A DNA stretch of 64,000 bases from Stereocaulon alpinum (GCA_018257865.1 JAEUBA010000026.1:276851-340850); one strand, 5' to 3'; shown: positions 50,600 to 62,102, numbered from the stretch's first letter. Made by a program: numbers and translations. The notes: generated from the letters alone by a model not told the origin.

Positions 50600-53500
50600 A
50601 GCTACTTCCTTCTCTTTTTCCTCCTCCTTCTTAAGGAACTTAATATTCCTTACCTCTTATTAAACTATCTTTACTTAGTCTACTTCTATCCTTTAAATTT
50701 ATTTCTATAGGTAAGAAAGCTTTATAAAAGCTTTATCCTCCTTACTATATAATTTAATATACTATTCCTCTATCCGTTTCTACTTAGGAATATTAAGTAA
50801 AGATAGCTTATACTTATTACTACTATAAATATACTTAATATATTAGTTAGATACTTCCCCCGTATAATATAGGAGGCCTAAGTTAGTATCTTTCTTATAA
50901 TAATAGAATATCGCGACTTTCGGAGCAATTCCGCCTTTATAGCTAATTAGATTACCCCTATACTTCTCCCTCCCTAATAGTACGCTTTTCGGCCTAGCGC
51001 CTTTAACTACTAAAAGTTAAATCTACTTTATAACTTCTTCGCAGTAATACCTCGCGCTATATATATTATATAGTATTAAGATAACTTTATAAGTTTTAAA
51101 GTTAGCTATTAGATTACTTACGTATTAAGAATTATTAGAATCGGCCTATTTATGTAATAGTTATAAGTAAAAGAAGCGTTATTACTATATTTTATAGGTA
51201 CCGCTCGCTAGTAATTACTAAGCTTAATACTTAGCACCCCTTCTTAAAAAAACTTAGGTAACTCCTATATTTACTACTACTCTACTATCTTACTATAGTA
51301 TAGCCCTATAACCTCGAAACGTCTTTACTAGTACCGGTGGTATATATAATAAGGTATATATTATAAGTAATTAAGCTCTAAAGCCTTAGGTATATATATA
51401 TATTAATCCTATATCTACTAAGTAATCTATATATCTAGTTAATTAAAAGCGGTAGAATTCGTCTATACTACTTAGAGACCTCCTAAATAATACTATTAAC
51501 TATAGAATATAAGGTTAAGGTAGGGGGAAACGCGCTAGGACCGCTTAGAGCGCTAGGAACCTTAATATTACTACTATAAGTTAGTAGGTATAAATTTATA
51601 ATATATAGAGAAGGCTAATTATTCAACCGTAGTAGTAGAATACCTATCTACGGCCTTACCCTACCTAATTAGATATCGCCTATTAACGGCCTTACCCTGC
51701 CTAATTAGATATCTAACTAGTTATCTAAGTAGTTATACTACCCTATAATCTAAAGGATTTAAGTCTACCTAAGTACTAAGATTCTTCTTCTAAAGAGGAA
51801 GTACCTCTACTAAAACTATAATATAACCTCCGCTAGTAATAGAGATATACCCTATAGGTATAAGAGAATAGCGAGGAATATATATTATATTAGTAGTATC
51901 GCCGTTAACTATATTAGCGCTATAATACTATAGATAAGGGTAGTAGAACCTTACTTAGTATATATCTATATACTTAACTACTATAAGTATATATTAATCT
52001 CTTAGAGTATATTATATTACTATAATTCTTTAATCTAACTAATAAATATCCTTATTACTACGCCTTCTCTTTTAAGGGTAAATATCTTTCTACTAAATAG
52101 TAGTAGTACTATTAGAATAGTATAATTAATATCTAAATACCTAACTCCCCTAACTTCGAATTCCTTAAATAACTACCTAAAGGTAACCTTAAGCGTTAAG
52201 TTCTTATATTAAATAAGCTATTTTATAAGGTAGAATATATATTAGATAGTTAGGACTATATCCTAAACCCTTATTAGCTAAGGTAGTATAAGATAAAATA
52301 GACTACCTATAGTACTATATTTATTAAGAGAGTCTTAAACTATAATAACCTACTTTCTTTTACTAGTAAGGGCGTAGATAAGATAGATTATTAGGTTAGG
52401 TAAACTATATATAAGATCTAAGGAGGGATATATTACGCTATTAGTCTACTTTTACCTAAAGAAGGTATTACTAAGAGATATACTTAGTACTACTTTATTA
52501 ATAATAGCTAGGATTAAGTAGATACCTATATAATATATACTAAGTAGGTTAAAAGATCTATTAATATAGATATAGTACTTCTTCTTTAGCGACTCCTTTA
52601 AGATATTAACCCCTATATATAAAGCTTTAAGACTTACTAGGAACGCTTATTAGATAATAAGGTAAAATACCCTCTATAGACTATAAACGTTTATATTATA
52701 TAATATAACCCTAGGCGTACTAATTATAGTATATATAATCGCCCTATATTTAGTAAGGTAGCCTATATTATAATTACTCCTTCTAATAGCGCGAAGGGAC
52801 GTATTATATAAGATATTCGTATTAAAGTTAAGGGTAGGGGCCTTATAAGGGTCCCTAAATAGCACTTATCCTATATACCCCTATAGTATATCTTACCTTT
52901 CCCTTATAAGGAATAGAGCTAGTATAATAGTCTACTACTATAGGGATATAATAGGCTCCTAGAAGGATATCTCCTTACTACTTATAGGTTAAATATAAGG
53001 TAGGGAACTACTTAGTACTATAGTATATATTAGGACCCCGACCGGCCTAAGTATAGTAATAAGGAGGAAGAGCCTAAAAGAGATAAAGCTATATTAAGAG
53101 GTTATAGAGGGTCTATATAGGTTACTAGGAGTTAGATCTATTACTATTAGCTATAGGTAAGCCTAATTTATATCTTTTAAATATCTACCCTTATATTAGT
53201 AAGATTATCTTTTTTAGTACTTTATATCTTTATATAGGATATTATAATCTTCTATTATTTTTCTTTTAAAAAGTGCTACCCCCCTTCTATACTATTTTAG
53301 TAATACCCCTATAAGTACTAGATATATAGCGCTTTATTATAGTAGCTATAGATATCGCTATTAATAGTTATAGAAGATATCTATTAGCTAGTATAAGTAA
53401 GCTAGATATAAAGAAGAATTTCGTTCTAAATATAATTTTTATAGAACTATTAATATATTACTTAAAACGGTATTAAAATAATCGACTACTAGAGAGTATA

Positions 53501-53600
53501 TATTATATTTTCCGTATTTTTAAGTTTTTAAAATAAGATTTCCCTGCGGGGTAGGCCTTATAAGATTTAATATTTTAAAGAATTCTTCTACTAATACTAT
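50600..53600. other. Unassigned RIP-mutated block with former coding readings
   Basis: No LTR pair or known domain is recognised. On the minus strand about 51,280-50,600 reads through TAR stops as a plausible protein (GARPKSVLLGREKYRGNLI, IYSSNKYKLSLLNIP). On the plus strand about 52,140-53,250 also reads as a long former frame (for example GPYKGP and ISPYYLQVKYKVG). Between them 51,500-52,100 holds a short direct repeat (CGGCCTTACCCTRCCTAATT at about 51,650 and 51,690). These may be remains of the transposase gene of the enclosing TIR element or of the 5' part of the Helitron. Confidence 0.4.
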
Positions 53601-56600
53601 AATAGTACTATAATAGTAGATTCTCTTAATTACTCTATTCTAAGCGTCTCCTTAGCTACTTCGTTACTAACGCTTATACTACTATTAAATAGAATAACCT
53701 GAATTAGTATATTAAGTATTAGTATAAAATTCGGGTACTTAGCTATAAAGGCTTAATTAATTAACTATATAATAATCTAAATCTAGGGCTTAGCGATCTT
53801 AGTAGTAAGGTTACTATTCTACTATTTAGTATAGCTAGTAGCCCTAAAGCTATAAAGGTAGATATAGAGGACGCTTTAATAGTAGTATAGTATTAAGGTA
53901 ATCTTATCTTCTTTATAACTTTTATATATAACCTAAATTAGGCTAACGTCCGCCGTTCTATTCGACCTAGTTTATTAATAACGGAGGTCTATAATATATA
54001 GGTATAGGTTTTTAATATAAAGCTTTAGGAGCTTCTTAAGAATCTTTTTAAGAGATATATCTTAAGCGTCTATATTAATTATTACTATATAGTTAAATTT
54101 TAAAAGCGAGGTCTACTATATACCTATATCCTTCTTATTATTTATAAGGAGGATAAAATTAGATATATCTCCTAAATTAATAACGCCGTCTAAGCTATTA
54201 TTCCTAATAAGACGAAGGACTTAGTACTCTATAAGTTAGTAACTACTTATATAATCTATTACTATTACTTAGCCTCTAATATCTATTAGGATAAAGAGAA
54301 GAACTAGTACTCTAAGTTCTTCCCTAAGGATATTTATAATAAGTTATTATTTAATCCTAAGGGAGTATACCTATATTATCGACGCCTATATATAGAGCCT
54401 ACCTTAGAGGGCTATACTAACTAATAGGTTATTCCTTATAACCCCTAGCTTCTAAAGAAGTATTATACTTATCTAAATATTAAGATCTACGCCTCTATTA
54501 AGTCTATATTTTACTTATTTAAGTATATCTATAAGGGTTTAGACTAGGTAAATATTTCGGTTACTTAATTAATAATAGTACCTTAGGGGAACCCTATACT
54601 GCTAGGGTAGTAACGGCTAAAGCCTCTATTAGTTAATAAGGTTACTAAATTCTATAAAAGTTATTAGATAGAAAGCTCCGAAGCTTACTAGAAGATCTTT
54701 AAGTTTAGTATAGGGGGGATTAAGCCTTATATTAAATAGCTGTAGATTTATTTACCTAAGGAGTAGTAGATTAGCGTTAATCTAAATAGGGATACTACTA
54801 AGACTATTCTTAATAAGGACTTATTATATAAGATATAATTAACAGAGTTCTTTAAGATAAATTATCTTATAAAGGAAGCCTTAGAGAACGATCGGCCTCT
54901 ACTATTTAGGAGAAGGAATAGGTAACTATACCTTCTAAATACGAACCCCCTTAATTACCTATATAACGAATTTCCTATATATTTTATATAGGATAAGAGG
55001 AAACGGATATAGTATATTTATAAAAAGGGGGAGGTAATTAGATATATATATATAATTAGTCCTAAGTAAGGTAATTTATACTATTACTAACTCCTTCTTA
55101 CCTACTATTAGGGGGTAATATTATTTAATAATCTACGGACTATTAATAGCGAGCTTCTAATATATAAAGTTACTTACGTTTAACTTAGATTAGTAAAGAA
55201 TAATAAGTATTATATTAAGGTATTAGAGGAAGTAAAGACTCTTTACTTACTAGTAGTACTATAAGGTTTTTTTATAACTATTCTATTAGAACTATACCTA
55301 GAGGACCCTTTAGCACTTTAAGAGAAATTTAAAGTAAGGTATATATCTATTTTTATTACTATAGTAATTATTTTTCTATCTAAGTTAGACTATATTCTAT
55401 ATTTAAGTTAGACTATATTTAACTAAGTTAAACTATATTCTCTATCTAAGCTAGCTTATATATTCTAATTATTAAAATAGTATATTAAATAATTATACCT
55501 ATATATTAAATAAGTATTTCGCCTACTATATAGATATCCTCTAGGGCTATAAGGACGAACGCGTATAAAACTTAATATTTTAGGCTAAGTAATATACTCT
55601 ATATTTAATTTTAGGCTAGTTAGACTACTAGTTTATTATTAAAAGTAGCCTTAGCTTAGAGCTATTTAACCTTCTATCGGTCGTTATTCTATTTAATCTT
55701 CTATATAAATTATAAATCTAGAACCGTCTACTCCGCGAGGAGATATCTTATAATATTATACTAGAAGATATAGAAGTTAAATAGTAGAAGTTTAATACTA
55801 ACTAATACCTAGTAGCCGAAAAGATTATAGCCGTAGTAGATAAGAATAATAATAATAAATTTAGTATAAGTATACTATTTTTTTTAAATAGCGCTAGCGG
55901 TACTAAGAAGACTATAGTCTAAAATACTATTCTAAAGAAGCTTTATTCTTAGAAGTGTATTACTTTAGCTATAGCCTCTTTAGGTATCGCTATAACCTTA
56001 TTAGATAATAGATATACTACCTATTCGCGATTTAAGATCCTATTAGACGCTAAGAGTACGTCTAGTTATAGTATTTAGAAAGGGACTAATCTTATAGAGT
56101 TAATTAAGTAGGTTTATATTATCTTCTAAGATAAAGTACCTATATAGAGTTATTTTACTATTAAATACGTCAGCCGTTCTTTATAGGATATTTACGGTAA
56201 TAACGGAGCTTACTTTAGTAGTAAGGTCGTTTACTTTTACGGCGATTTCTATTAGACCTTACTAGTAGTCCTAAGGGGGATTATAGGCGTTATTATTAAT
56301 ACCTATATCTAAAAGGCGGCGTTCTAGGATAAAGTAACTATTCTTTAGCTTACTACTAATATACGTCTAAGTAATAGAGGTCTTACTAAAGAAGATAGGT
56401 AGTAAATAGTAGAATTTACTAAAGCTCTCCTATATATTAGTAATAGTAAAGGTAATATAGTCAACCTAATTACTAAGGATAAAAAGTCTCCCTAGAAATA
56501 TAGATACCTACTAAGGAATACTATAGACGTACTAATTAATAAAATTTACCCTACTATTAGTAGAGATCTTCTAGACCGGCGCTATCTAACTAAATAAGTA

Positions 56601-57453
56601 ATTCTAGCTATTATAAATAAGGATATCTAGAAAGTTAATAACTATATTCTCGACCGTATATAGGGCGACTACTATAAATACTAGAGTTTTAATTAAGCGG
56701 TAAACCCTAAGGAAAACGAGATATTCCCTAATAAGTACTAGAATAAATTCTATAAGCCCTTACTACTACTATATAAGCTACGGTTAAAGGTGGGGACGCT
56801 AGTAATATTAATAAGGAACCTTAATACACCCCGTCTCTATAATAGGACCCGTATTTTACTTACTAAATATAGGAGATACGTCCTTAAGGGTAATATTATA
56901 GGTAGGAGTTTCAACGGTAGCGAGATAGTCTTATATAAGATCCCTTTATAGTCTAAGGATAGTAATAAGTATATCCCTACCCTATTTACCCGTAAGCAGT
57001 TCCCTATACGCCCTACCTTCGTAATAACTATTAATAAGTCGTAGGGCTAGTTAATAAAGTATATAGGACTTAACCTATAGTCCTATCTAGCGTTCACCTA
57101 TAGATAATTCTATATTAGTAACTTACGCGTTACTATAGAGTCGAACCTGTATATAATTAGTCCGGATTCGGACGAGTATATTAGGTATAAGCTTATAAAT
57201 AACCTAGTCTATAAGTAGGTACTACTATAGGTCTAGTACTTATAGGACGGTTATAGCTAGTAGGAGTTACTTAGGGGTTAGATTTTACTTAGTATAGAGG
57301 TCTAATATAACTATTACTTAGAATTAGAAGCCCGCTTAGACTATAAATAGAAAACTTTTTAAATCTACTTAGTAAATTTTATAAATCGAGTATTAAATAA
57401 GCGAGATATAGCCCGTTTAATTATTAATCTTCTATAAAGATTACGGGCACTAA
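53600..57453 (+). mobile_element. Helitron with Rep and PIF1-like helicase, RIP-degraded
   Basis: Coding relics for a RepHel protein run on the plus strand, Rep first and helicase second, the autonomous Helitron arrangement. A perfect hairpin TAATCTT-CTATA-AAGATTA (57,425-57,443) is followed six bases later by CTAA (57,450-57,453), matching the hairpin-plus-CTRR 3' end of Helitrons. The 5' TC end is not located, so the start given is nominal. Gypsy B homology starts within about ten bases after the proposed end, which fits insertion into a Gypsy B copy. Confidence 0.8.
53840..57330 (+). pseudogene. Helitron RepHel relic
   Basis: Read through TAR stops, the Helitron-like N-terminal/Rep domain spans about 53,860-54,560: FITFIYNLNQANVRRSIRP, FQKRGLLYTYILL (the former HUH motif GLPHxHxLL with both His now Tyr, 54,101-54,140) and the Tyr-containing SILYLFKYIYKG. 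The PIF1-like helicase spans about 55,880-57,300: Walker A remnant NSASGTKKT at about 55,888-55,915, FKILLDAKSTSSYSI, VVYFYGDFYQTLLVVLRG, and the C-terminal TRKQFPIRPTFVITINKSQG. Rolling-circle transposition needs both activities; neither can be made now. Confidence 0.88.
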
Positions 57454-57463
57454 CTTATAGTAA

Positions 57464-58227
57464 TATATAATCTTAAGAGAATATTTAGATATTATTATAA
57501 CGAGAAGAACTGTTAACTATATTAGTAATATTAATTATAATATAGGTACGCTAATATTAGGGAACGTATAAGTTATATTAGGAGTTATAAAGAGAGAAAA
57601 GTTAGGGGGAAAGTTATTATTTATATACCTATAGGTCGTCGTCGCTATAACGTCGCTATACGTTAAAGCTATTTAAATAATAATAACTAATAATATAATA
57701 ACGTAGCTATTACCTACTAATATAGCCGGTAATCGATTATATTTATTAATAACTACGCGTTACTACTACGCCTACTACGTATTCTTTTTATATTATAATA
57801 GATTTAGGCGTTACTATAGTTAGACGATATTCTATATATATAAGGCGCCGCCTTAATAATATTATCTTTAGGTTAACTCTTTTCCCTTACGTTTCCTACT
57901 AGGTTTAAAGGGTTTTTAACGAGTAGTCTATTCTATATACTTTAGTACTTAGGGATTAGGGCTTAGAGGGGAGGATACTATTAACCCTTAAGTATATACG
58001 CGTTATAGCTACGCTAACGTAATAATATTAATTAGGGTTTAGGGGCTTAGTAATAGTATTACTACCTAGGACTCCCCCGTATTTTAGGGATCTTTAGAAA
58101 TTAGTTCTACTACTACTTTACTACTAAGTAATATAATTATATCTATTACTTAATACCTAAATCTAGTAACTTTACGTCTCTTATACCTTAGTGCGCTAGC
58201 TTAGAGCCGGCGTCGCTAGCCTTTATA
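57464..58227 (+). mobile_element. 3' end of a second Gypsy B copy
   Basis: It is the reverse complement of 6724 to about 7,485, ending in a complete 249-bp LTR (57,979-58,227). It lies in opposite orientation to the first copy. Homology stops at the Helitron end. No 5' LTR or remaining body is found, so it is a truncated copy or one split by the Helitron. Flank after the LTR is GGGTA. Confidence 0.88.
57979..58227 (+). repeat. LTR of the second Gypsy B copy
   Basis: This is the third 249-bp LTR of the family in the window (others 6724-6972 and 20,704-20,952, inverted). It resolves the ancestral state at some sites: GCGCAC here is GCGTAC and GTATAC in the others. Confidence 0.9.
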
Positions 58228-58663
58228 GGGTAAGAGCTCTCTAGACGGTAGCCTTACTAACTAAGATATTAAACTTATTTAGAAGGAAGAAAGCTATCTT
58301 ATCTAGATAGGCTATAGAACGTTATTTTAGGTACGCTAGGAGCTCTACCTCTAAAATATAGTTTAGAGCCTTAGGCCTCCTACTGTAGTCTTTACTAAGT
58401 ATATATACCTCCCTATATTACCTCTAGCTCTTCCTTATACGCTATAGTATCCGTAGGCTAATATTATAGTTACTAAGTATAATAGCGTTATTACTAAAGC
58501 TAAGCTTAAGCTCTTACTAAATAGTAGCCTTAGTATATAGATCTATTAGCAGGACTATAGTAGTAGTAAGGGAGGTAGTAGTAAGTAAGTAAAACTTTAA
58601 AGAATAATATCTATAGGGCCTTACTATTACCTATTTAAGAAATAATTAAATTATATATAGTCT
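58228..58663 (+). pseudogene. RIP-mutated former coding stretch inside the right inverted repeat
   Basis: On the plus strand, with TAR read through, it gives one long reading (LYLQNIVQSLRPPTVVFTKY, FKKQLNYIQSITQRSPSTSS) that runs into the inverted repeat. No family is recognised. It could be the end of the gene carried by the TIR-bounded element. The stretch is as CpA-depleted as the rest of the nest. Confidence 0.35.
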
Positions 58664-58769
58664 ATAACGCAGCGCTCGCCTAGTACCTCTTCTACCGCCT
58701 AAATTTAGTATATAGTGGGGTACCCCAAAAGCGCGTTAGCGTCCCCGCCAATGGTTTTGATATCGACAG
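58664..58769 (-). repeat. Right 106-bp inverted repeat
   Basis: It is the partner of 39,472-39,577, with the TA dinucleotide at 58,770-58,771 just outside. It has CTATATAC where the left copy has CCACACAC, so this arm took RIP hits that the left arm escaped. Confidence 0.85.
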
Positions 58770-59090
58770 TAAGTTTACGTCCTACTGTTGATGCCGGTAC
58801 TTTCAAATCCCCAAGTAAATCGATCAACAATGCAAGCTTTCCCGACATTCATACCACATTTTCTCTATCATTTGCAAGGTCCATGTGTATGAGATTGACA
58901 ACAGCACGCTTAGCATCTACCAAGCCTGCACTTCTGAACGCAGACCTCCTGGTACTGACAAGCAAGCTTATCTCGACGTTCTTGACAAATTCCGAAATTC
59001 GTGGAGAGTCAGCTGATTGCGTAGCTCAGCCAAGTCTTGCTGGCTTCGACGACACTGTAGCAGGTCCACGTTCAACCAACTTCCGAGAGC
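58705..59090 (-). pseudogene. Broken host coding relic running into the right inverted repeat
   Basis: One minus-strand frame reads as protein-like over about 125 codons (SRKLVERGPATVSSKPARLG, FVKNVEISLLVST, DAKRAVVNLIHMDLANDREN, MSGKLALLIDLLGDLKVPAS). It is interrupted by two in-frame TGA codons and continues without shift into the inverted repeat (VDIKTIGGDANALLGYP) to a stop at 58,707. No family is recognised. Further open sequence upstream to 59,309 is in another frame and could be an earlier exon. It may be a gene 3' part truncated by the insertion, with the TGA codons as later decay or as unrecognised introns. An overlapping plus-strand frame of 151 codons (58,715-59,170) is the alternative reading. 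Confidence 0.35.
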
Positions 59091-59309
59091 TGAGGGTATG
59101 CTGGCTCAGGGTAACAAATGACCCCGCACGGGCAACATTTCCTGGGTCTTCTCACCCAGGGTCTCTGTGATGGTCATCTCAACAAGTTTGCAGTCAAGGG
59201 TGTAAAAGAAGCTTTTTGACGAACCTCCAGAGGATGTGACATAAACCATGACAAGGCGTGATGAACCTTCTAGATCTGGACGTACAGTAGTGGAATATTG
59301 GTGAACCAA

Positions 59310-60184
59310 TACAATGCAAAGCTGCGCATCCTAAATCGGCAAGATCATTGTTTTATTTAGATACAAATCCATTTCCTAATCCATGAGATCTTCCACTATC
59401 TCACGGCTGCATAAATGACCCACTAAAATCTCCGTTACACGATAGTTAGAAAATACTCCTAAGAGAGCCGATGCAGAGGACACAGCTGCTTCGAATATAA
59501 CGACTGGATCATTTCTACGTTCAGCCAGAGCAGATCAGTAGTGTATGCCTGCTCAGGAGGCGTTAAAAGAAGAGAATTCCACATTCCGAAAGGGCTCGTC
59601 ATCCGGAATTTTCGTGCTTGGATGGGGGAGAAGATGGTACGATGTGGCCCGAGGAGGGCTAAGAAAGCAGTGATATGTACTAAATGGGGTAGAAAGCAAG
59701 TATGTGCCCACTACAAGTAATTGAGAAATCACGAAACATGTGCTTCACGAGAGCATTAATAGGGCGACTTTATATAAGGTATCCTTAGGACTAGTAGTTC
59801 GGACCATCAAGGTCAAAAGGGTTCTAGTTTCGGTGTCACTTGTCTCAAAAGCACACTTGTAGACAATCGACCACAATAGCATAAAAGTAAGGGTCAAAGT
59901 ATAATGTTCATAGATGTAGCAGACAGCTGAGCAGAGGGCAGTCAAAAAAAAAAAATTTCGCTCCACGAACACGTACTACGTCTAGGATGATAAGTTATAG
60001 TTGGGAAAGGTATCAAGGATCAAACCTCACTGTTCTGTCTCCCAGGTTTCCTTGCCACACCAGGACGCCCAGAGCTGCCCGGCCCTGATTGATGATTGTC
60101 AACGCCACGCTGAAGAGCAGAGGAAGTCCACGAAGCAAGAATTACGACTTCAGTACGACCGCTTCAGTACGACCGCTTCAGCCA
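59310..60184. other. Intergenic DNA; no gene recognised
   Basis: Composition is normal. It contains an A13 run at about 59,945-59,957 and, at about 60,150-60,180, a 15-bp tandem duplication (CTTCAGTACGACCG) just beyond the stop of the UPF0662 gene, in its probable 3' UTR. Open frames here lack motifs. Confidence 0.5.
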
Positions 60185-61756
60185 TTACGAATCGTTTTCG
60201 TCGGCCTGGGCTCTCAATTCATACGTTATATCATAACATTCGGCAAGCAATGCATTCACACTGCCCTGTCCTTCAGGAATGTCTTTCCCCACCAGGAACT
60301 TGCCATCAACACGCATACTATCGATTGAGTTGAGCTATGCGAGTTAGCCATGGGAGTCTTGGGGGAAAGTACACCAATTTTAGATCACGACAGCCAAACA
60401 TACCTTCATGCTGTAAGGATACAGCTCCCTTGCTGAAGAAACGCCTCCAGAACGCTTGACTTCTTTCAGGCATCGACGTAGAGTTTGTAATTGGTTGAAG
60501 ACTGGTAGAAGCGCCTCTGAGACCGGTTCCGAAGAGATCAAGAGGCCGTAGATGTACGCATAACTGCGGCGAAGGAGATAAAGCAGCGTCTTCGAACGTC
60601 AGTAAGACTATTGTGTGAGACGCTGAGTGGCCAAGCATACCCTTTGCGCATGAAGATCTGCCTTGTATCCTGTCGGGTCTTCGAAGTTCCCATCGACACG
60701 GGATTCATCGACCCTATCTAATCGACGTTGATAGTCGTACAGGTCGGTTTCGCGGAGAGACCACGCTTGCGTCAGTGAAAGTCTCTCCAGCTGATTTCGA
60801 ATCTCGGCCAGCTTGTCGAATGTCGTTTTGAACCGTTCGTCGATCTTTCCTTTCCTTGTGTTGATGTTACCACTGAGATACTGGAAAGGTATAGGTGATC
60901 AGCCACAGCAATTCGGACGTTGACGTACCTGGTAAGGACAATGTCAGACCAGAGAAGGCAGCGGTCTAATAGGCCCGCAACAATGGCCTGGCCGGTAGGC
61001 GCCGTACTGTCTTCGCGCAGAAATTGCCCATCGACCATGGTACCTTGAATCTCTTTAAGTTGATCTCGAAAACCCTCAACGTCTGCGGTGGGAAACTGGA
61101 TCATTTGTCAAATACTAAACGCTGTACTCCTTGAGAACACAACACACCTTGGACCGTGTGTTTGCTGCAGATATCGAGCGTAAAATGGAGACCAATCGTT
61201 CATGTACCGGCGTCAACGCGGGTGATAAGTCTGCCAAGGAGGCTTGTAGCTCGGCAAGGATAGTCCGGCAGCTTTCAATACGGTTCTCTAGCAATGTCAA
61301 GAGGGCTTGTGAGTAGGTCTCCTTTCCTCTTGCAACAGCGTCTTGCATCTTGTCCAGCGTATGGCTAGCCGACTCGAGATCCTTTGCGGAGAAAAATGCA
61401 GCCTCCTTGAGATGGTCCAGCAGACGCTTGACAGTCGAGGTCAAAGAATAGACGGCAGGAGCTTCGTTGTTGCGTCCAATGGTCAGGAAGAAAAGAGAGA
61501 TCAGTTGGAAGCAGTCGTCTAAGACGTTATCTAATCGATTCTGCTCTAACGGCTTTCCATGCTCCCCCCGTATTGTATTGAGCAAGTCGACCTGCTTGAT
61601 GACTTCTTCATAGATGTTGAGGACGTCATTAGACTTGACATAGGTAGACTTGTCCTGCTTCAACAGGGACAATATGTCTCGCAGGGAGAGCACACGAGCA
61701 AGTATGGGGGCTTCTTGCGGATCAATAGGAGCTTGGACGGCAGGGGACTCGGTCAT
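60185..61756 (-). CDS. UPF0662/DUF2408 family protein (fungal, CUB1-like)
   Basis: The model has five exons on the minus strand: 61,756-61,148, 61,095-60,929, 60,872-60,641, 60,589-60,404 and 60,334-60,185. The four introns of 52, 56, 51 and 69 bp have GT and AG ends and keep frame, giving 447 residues. LDDCFQLISLFFLTIGRNNE in exon 1 and TQAWSLRETDLY in exon 3 resemble what I recall of the conserved fungal family DUF2408 (yeast YPL260W/CUB1, fission yeast UPF0662), which is linked to stress and DNA-damage resistance but has no known biochemical activity. The motif VDGxF recurs three times (224-228, 318-322, 407-411), suggesting an internal repeat. It is soluble and mostly helical, with no signal peptide or membrane segment. 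MTESP at 61,756 is preferred; an in-frame ATG 26 codons upstream would add a low-complexity extension. For intron 2 the acceptor at 60,873 is chosen because the nearer AG breaks the frame. It is transcribed divergently from the P1 gene. Confidence 0.85.
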
Positions 61757-62102
61757 GGTGGATAGGAAGCTTAGGGAGTTGGTAGCATTGCAGCTGTAGG
61801 AGGTGATGGTATGAGGAGGAGAGGAAGTCGGCAATGATGGTAGGCTTCCCCAGATCTAGAGCAGTTTGCAAGCGATCAGGGCCAGATGTAACTTCTCCTC
61901 CGCTCTCCGCAAACAAGGTGGGGCTCTGCCCGCCTTAGCTCGCTTAGTCACCCTTGAATCGGTCCGAGAGGTCCGCACCTGCCGATCATCCTAAGCGAGA
62001 ACTACCTTCCGCAAGCACACATTGGTTTTGATTTAGGCTCTTTCCCTGTAGACTGATCACGACCAGCTTACACACCAGAACCCGCCTACACTCTCTCTCG
62101 CC
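61757..62102. promoter_or_regulatory. Shared intergenic region between divergent UPF0662 and P1 genes
   Basis: 346 bp separate the two start codons, so both promoters must lie here. A pyrimidine-rich stretch (CTACACTCTCTCTCGCC) directly precedes the P1 ATG, as is common near fungal ribosomal-protein transcription starts. No clear TATA box is seen. Assignment rests on position. Confidence 0.55.

Larger units (their letters stand above)
39658..50600 (+). mobile_element. Gypsy chromovirus copy D2, interrupted by a LINE
   Basis: The 5' LTR starts at 39,658 (mutated TGTTACGGGTAACC). Internal sequence is colinear with D1 reversed. It runs to 41,196, is interrupted by the LINE, resumes at 46,512 and continues through RT, RNase H, integrase and a terminal chromodomain to about 50,520. 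A 3' LTR is not found. After about 50,600 the sequence is unrelated to anything else in D1, so the end is truncated or interrupted. The chromodomain identifies it as a chromovirus, the group that targets heterochromatin. Confidence 0.87.
39472..58769. mobile_element. Putative TIR-bounded host element (DNA transposon) filled by nested insertions
   Basis: Inverted 106-bp repeats at 39,472-39,577 and 58,664-58,769 enclose the whole right-hand nest, and TA dinucleotides stand immediately outside both (39,470-39,471 and 58,770-58,771). A TA target is typical of Tc1/mariner-like DNA transposons. Outside the repeats composition is normal; inside it is RIP-saturated. I find no recognisable transposase. 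Candidates for its former coding region are the unassigned readings at about 50,600-53,600 and 58,228-58,663. An inverted duplication of host sequence is the alternative. Confidence 0.45.

Noticed and set aside
52674..52865. 63-codon minus-strand open frame in the right nest
   Set aside because: It lies in stop-saturated mutated DNA, is short, and has no motif; a chance survivor.
58715..59170. 151-codon plus-strand open frame
   Set aside because: It starts inside the inverted repeat and has no recognisable domain; the opposite strand reads more like a protein despite two stops. Kept only as an alternative.
60001..60333. Plus-strand open frames of 110 and 79 codons
   Set aside because: They overlap the last exon and 3' UTR of the UPF0662 gene on the other strand and look like its shadow.
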